DNA of 42,638 nucleotides from Candidatus Poribacteria bacterium (GTDB lineage: Bacteria; Poribacteria; WGA-4E; WGA-3G): assembly GCA_022824265.1 (NCBI GenBank), contig JAJEAG010000066.1:1-42638 (forward strand). Reading direction: 5' to 3'. A model generated the notes under the pieces. It did not search any database and had not been told where the DNA came from. It saw only the letters and a program-made list of their open reading frames with translations. A program made the translations under genes and the position numbers. This document shows positions 41,307-42,638 of this stretch, piece after piece (position 1 is the first letter of the stretch; every line of letters starts with the position of its first letter).

Positions 41307-42152
41307 ATGGTCCTTGGGGCACACGTTTCCACTGCTGGTGGAATACATAACTCAATAAAGAATGGTGATGGTCTTGAATGTGATGCCATACAGATTTTTC
41401 TTGCTAACCCGAATCGATGGGAATCAAAACCACCGACAGAAAAAGTAGTAGAAGAATTTAGTGAAGCGTGGGAAGACTCTCCTATTATTGATGTTATTGT
41501 TCACGATATACACCTCAGCAATCTTGCATCACCGAAGCAGGAGGTATTAGAAAAGTCGCGGGTCCAGTTCAAGAAACAGATGACACTATCCCAAGAAATT
41601 GGCGTGCGCCACATTGTTACACACCTTGGATCTCATCTCGGAGAAGGTGAAGAATTTGGATTGAAACAGTTAAGCGAAAGTTATGACTACTTATTTGAAC
41701 ACACAGAAGCACCGGATGTAATAGTTCTCCTTGAAACCACAGCTGGTCAGGGAACAAATCTCGGTTACTGTTTTGAACATATCCGTGATGTAATTGGAAT
41801 GTCAAAATACCCAGAACGTTTTGGAGTTTGTCTTGATACATGCCATGTATTTGCTGCAGGATATGACATACGTACAGAATCAGATTGCGATGCTACCTTT
41901 GATAAGTTTGATGACATAATAGGATTGGATAGATTAAAAGCCTTCCATATCAATGACGCTAAATCTGAATATCAGAGCCGCGTAGACAGACATGAACATA
42001 TCGCAGAAGGTAATATCGGAGCAACAGCATTTTCCTATATTCTGAACGATTCGCGATTCGTAAAAATACCACTTATCATTGAAACACCGGATATGAATAC
42101 AATGCATGGAAAAAATCTTACAACTTTGCGAGGCTTAATAAACAAAAACTGA
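41307..42152 (+). CDS. nfo: Endonuclease IV (AP endonuclease)
   Basis: The 281-residue TIM-barrel zinc enzyme nicks DNA 5' of abasic sites in base-excision repair. It carries the family motifs: GAHVSTAGG at the start, AIQIFLANPNRW, VHDIHLSNLASP (usually H-x-x-Y-L-I-N-L), LLETTAGQG with the metal Glu, GVCLDTCHVFAAGYD, FHINDAKSEYQSRVDRHEHIAEGNIG, and the C-terminal LIIETP. All expected zinc ligands (His, Glu, Asp, His, Asp, His, Glu) appear present. Length is typical. The ribosome site is weak. It is followed by a small zinc-ribbon membrane protein. Confidence 0.95.
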   Translation: MVLGAHVSTAGGIHNSIKNGDGLECDAIQIFLANPNRWESKPPTEKVVEEFSEAWEDSPIIDVIVHDIHLSNLASPKQEVLEKSRVQFKKQMTLSQEIGVRHIVTHLGSHLGEGEEFGLKQLSESYDYLFEHTEAPDVIVLLETTAGQGTNLGYCFEHIRDVIGMSKYPERFGVCLDTCHVFAAGYDIRTESDCDATFDKFDDIIGLDRLKAFHINDAKSEYQSRVDRHEHIAEGNIGATAFSYILNDSRFVKIPLIIETPDMNTMHGKNLTTLRGLINKN

Positions 42153-42208
42153 GGATATATACAATATTTGTCTAAAACACAGGACCAGATTCTGAACAGG
42201 TTATAATA

Positions 42209-42400
42209 ATGCAAATTGGTATATGGGAGGTGATATTTCTCATCTTCCTGTTATTGGCAATTATATTGGTAACCCGCTTAACAACACAAATACAGATCAA
42301 ACGTATCTGTCCTGATTGCGGATTAGTTTTGCGTACAAAAGTATCGGTTTGTCCTTCATGTGAATGTCGTTTGGAAACAAAACAACAGAGGAAAATCTAA
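42209..42400 (+). CDS. Small membrane protein with zinc ribbon
   Basis: The 63-residue product has one N-terminal membrane helix (about 7-24, VIFLIFLLLAIILV), then a basic stretch and a zinc ribbon with Cys34, Cys37, Cys48 and Cys51. It is probably a bitopic protein with the ribbon in the cytoplasm. No obvious ribosome site is present. Its stop overlaps the start of the next small ORF (TAATG), suggesting a coupled pair of tiny membrane proteins. Confidence 0.55.
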   Translation: MQIGIWEVIFLIFLLLAIILVTRLTTQIQIKRICPDCGLVLRTKVSVCPSCECRLETKQQRKI

Positions 42401-42516
42401 TGGGAATTGTAGGTCCACTTGAGTTAATATTATTATTGATAGTTTACGGTGTAATTGGAATATTCAGGTACCCAAGCCTGAAGGCATGGGATTGTTTAAT
42501 CCTCTGCCAGACTTGA
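42400..42516 (+). pseudogene. Tiny membrane ORF truncated by the IS605-type end
   Basis: ATG overlaps the previous stop by one base. The frame starts MGIVGPLELILLLIVYGVIG and then runs from about 42466 into the mobile element end, giving a stop at 42514-42516. The original C-terminus is lost. The N-terminus recalls small TatA-like or glycine-zipper membrane proteins, but this is too short to assign. Confidence 0.4.
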
Positions 42517-42638
42517 TGTTCTTCGGTCTTGGCTCGTAACTTTACCTGTATGCCACCGAGGGGTCCCAGCGACCCACGATACAGAACCTCAGACACTTCC
42601 GACTTCGGAAGTTGTTCGAGCGAACTATCGTCTTCGAG
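42466..42638 (-). mobile_element. IS200/IS605-type right end, minus strand, cut by the window edge (copy iv)
   Basis: Read on the minus strand the sequence ends AATCCCATGCCTTCAGGCTTGGG (in two arms, CCCATGCC and GGCTTGGG around TTCA). This is the right-end hairpin type of copies i-iii. The preceding 140 bases contain several GC-rich inverted repeats (for example CTTCCGAAGTCGGAAG) and no clear TnpB C-terminus, compatible with an omega-RNA-like 3' segment. The rest lies beyond the window. Confidence 0.55.

Overview
The window looks like chromosomal DNA of a sponge- or sediment-associated bacterium of the Candidatus Poribacteria type. I base this on three phytanoyl-CoA-dioxygenase-like proteins, an enolase-superfamily enzyme, Gfo/Idh/MocA and Zn-alcohol dehydrogenases, a sugar-phosphate-isomerase-like TIM barrel, secreted LamG proteins with a shared C-terminal tail, and many short hairpin repeats between genes. 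That is recognition of a repertoire, not a database match. Standard code is used (TGA is a stop, TGG is Trp), and promoters are mostly sigma70-like with a 17-base spacer.

Layout. 1-200: right end of an IS630-type element. 763-3074: rplM-rpsI-purA behind a perfect consensus promoter. 3096-4473: IS200/IS605-type element with a decayed tnpB. 4482-4737: tRNA-Lys and tRNA-Glu with promoter and terminator. 4753-5250: a MITE-like repeat abutting a broken gene. 5542-8190: an acidic protein with a GrpE-like C-terminus, then a D-cysteine desulfhydrase/ACC-deaminase-family enzyme. 8220-10047 (minus): PfkB kinase and nitroreductase, with a second, gutted IS605-type copy just upstream. 10794-16319: PhyH-like dioxygenase, TIM-barrel isomerase, a glycoside-hydrolase-like protein, a Wza-like export protein and a zinc-ribbon/DUF2007 protein.

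16412-19290 is the most defence-like stretch: a RelE/HigB-HigA-type toxin-antitoxin pair, then an opposite-strand AAA ATPase plus TOPRIM/DUF4276-like pair bounded by 64-base direct repeats of about 81% identity. 19354-22091 (minus) is a probable operon of methyltransferase, flippase-like membrane protein and amidohydrolase. 22195-27159 (minus) holds an ABC exporter with PH-like and zinc-ribbon extensions, a DUF1854 protein, an enolase-superfamily enzyme and a PhyH protein.

27320-27653 is a third IS605-type relic, itself split by a MITE. Then follow an AIM24-family protein, repeats, a TolB-like propeller, leuS, nested MITEs, a PhoX-like protein, two tandem LamG proteins, a third PhyH, MocA and alcohol dehydrogenases, endonuclease IV and a small zinc-ribbon membrane protein. 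The window ends inside a fourth IS605-type copy that truncates a tiny membrane ORF.

The clearest non-genic signal is a layered repeat landscape: four IS605-type copies whose end hairpins covary in sequence but keep their shape, at least five MITE-like families (one sharing ends with the IS630 relic, two nested in other elements), and a class of hairpins with variable stems but a constant 3' CTAC tail.
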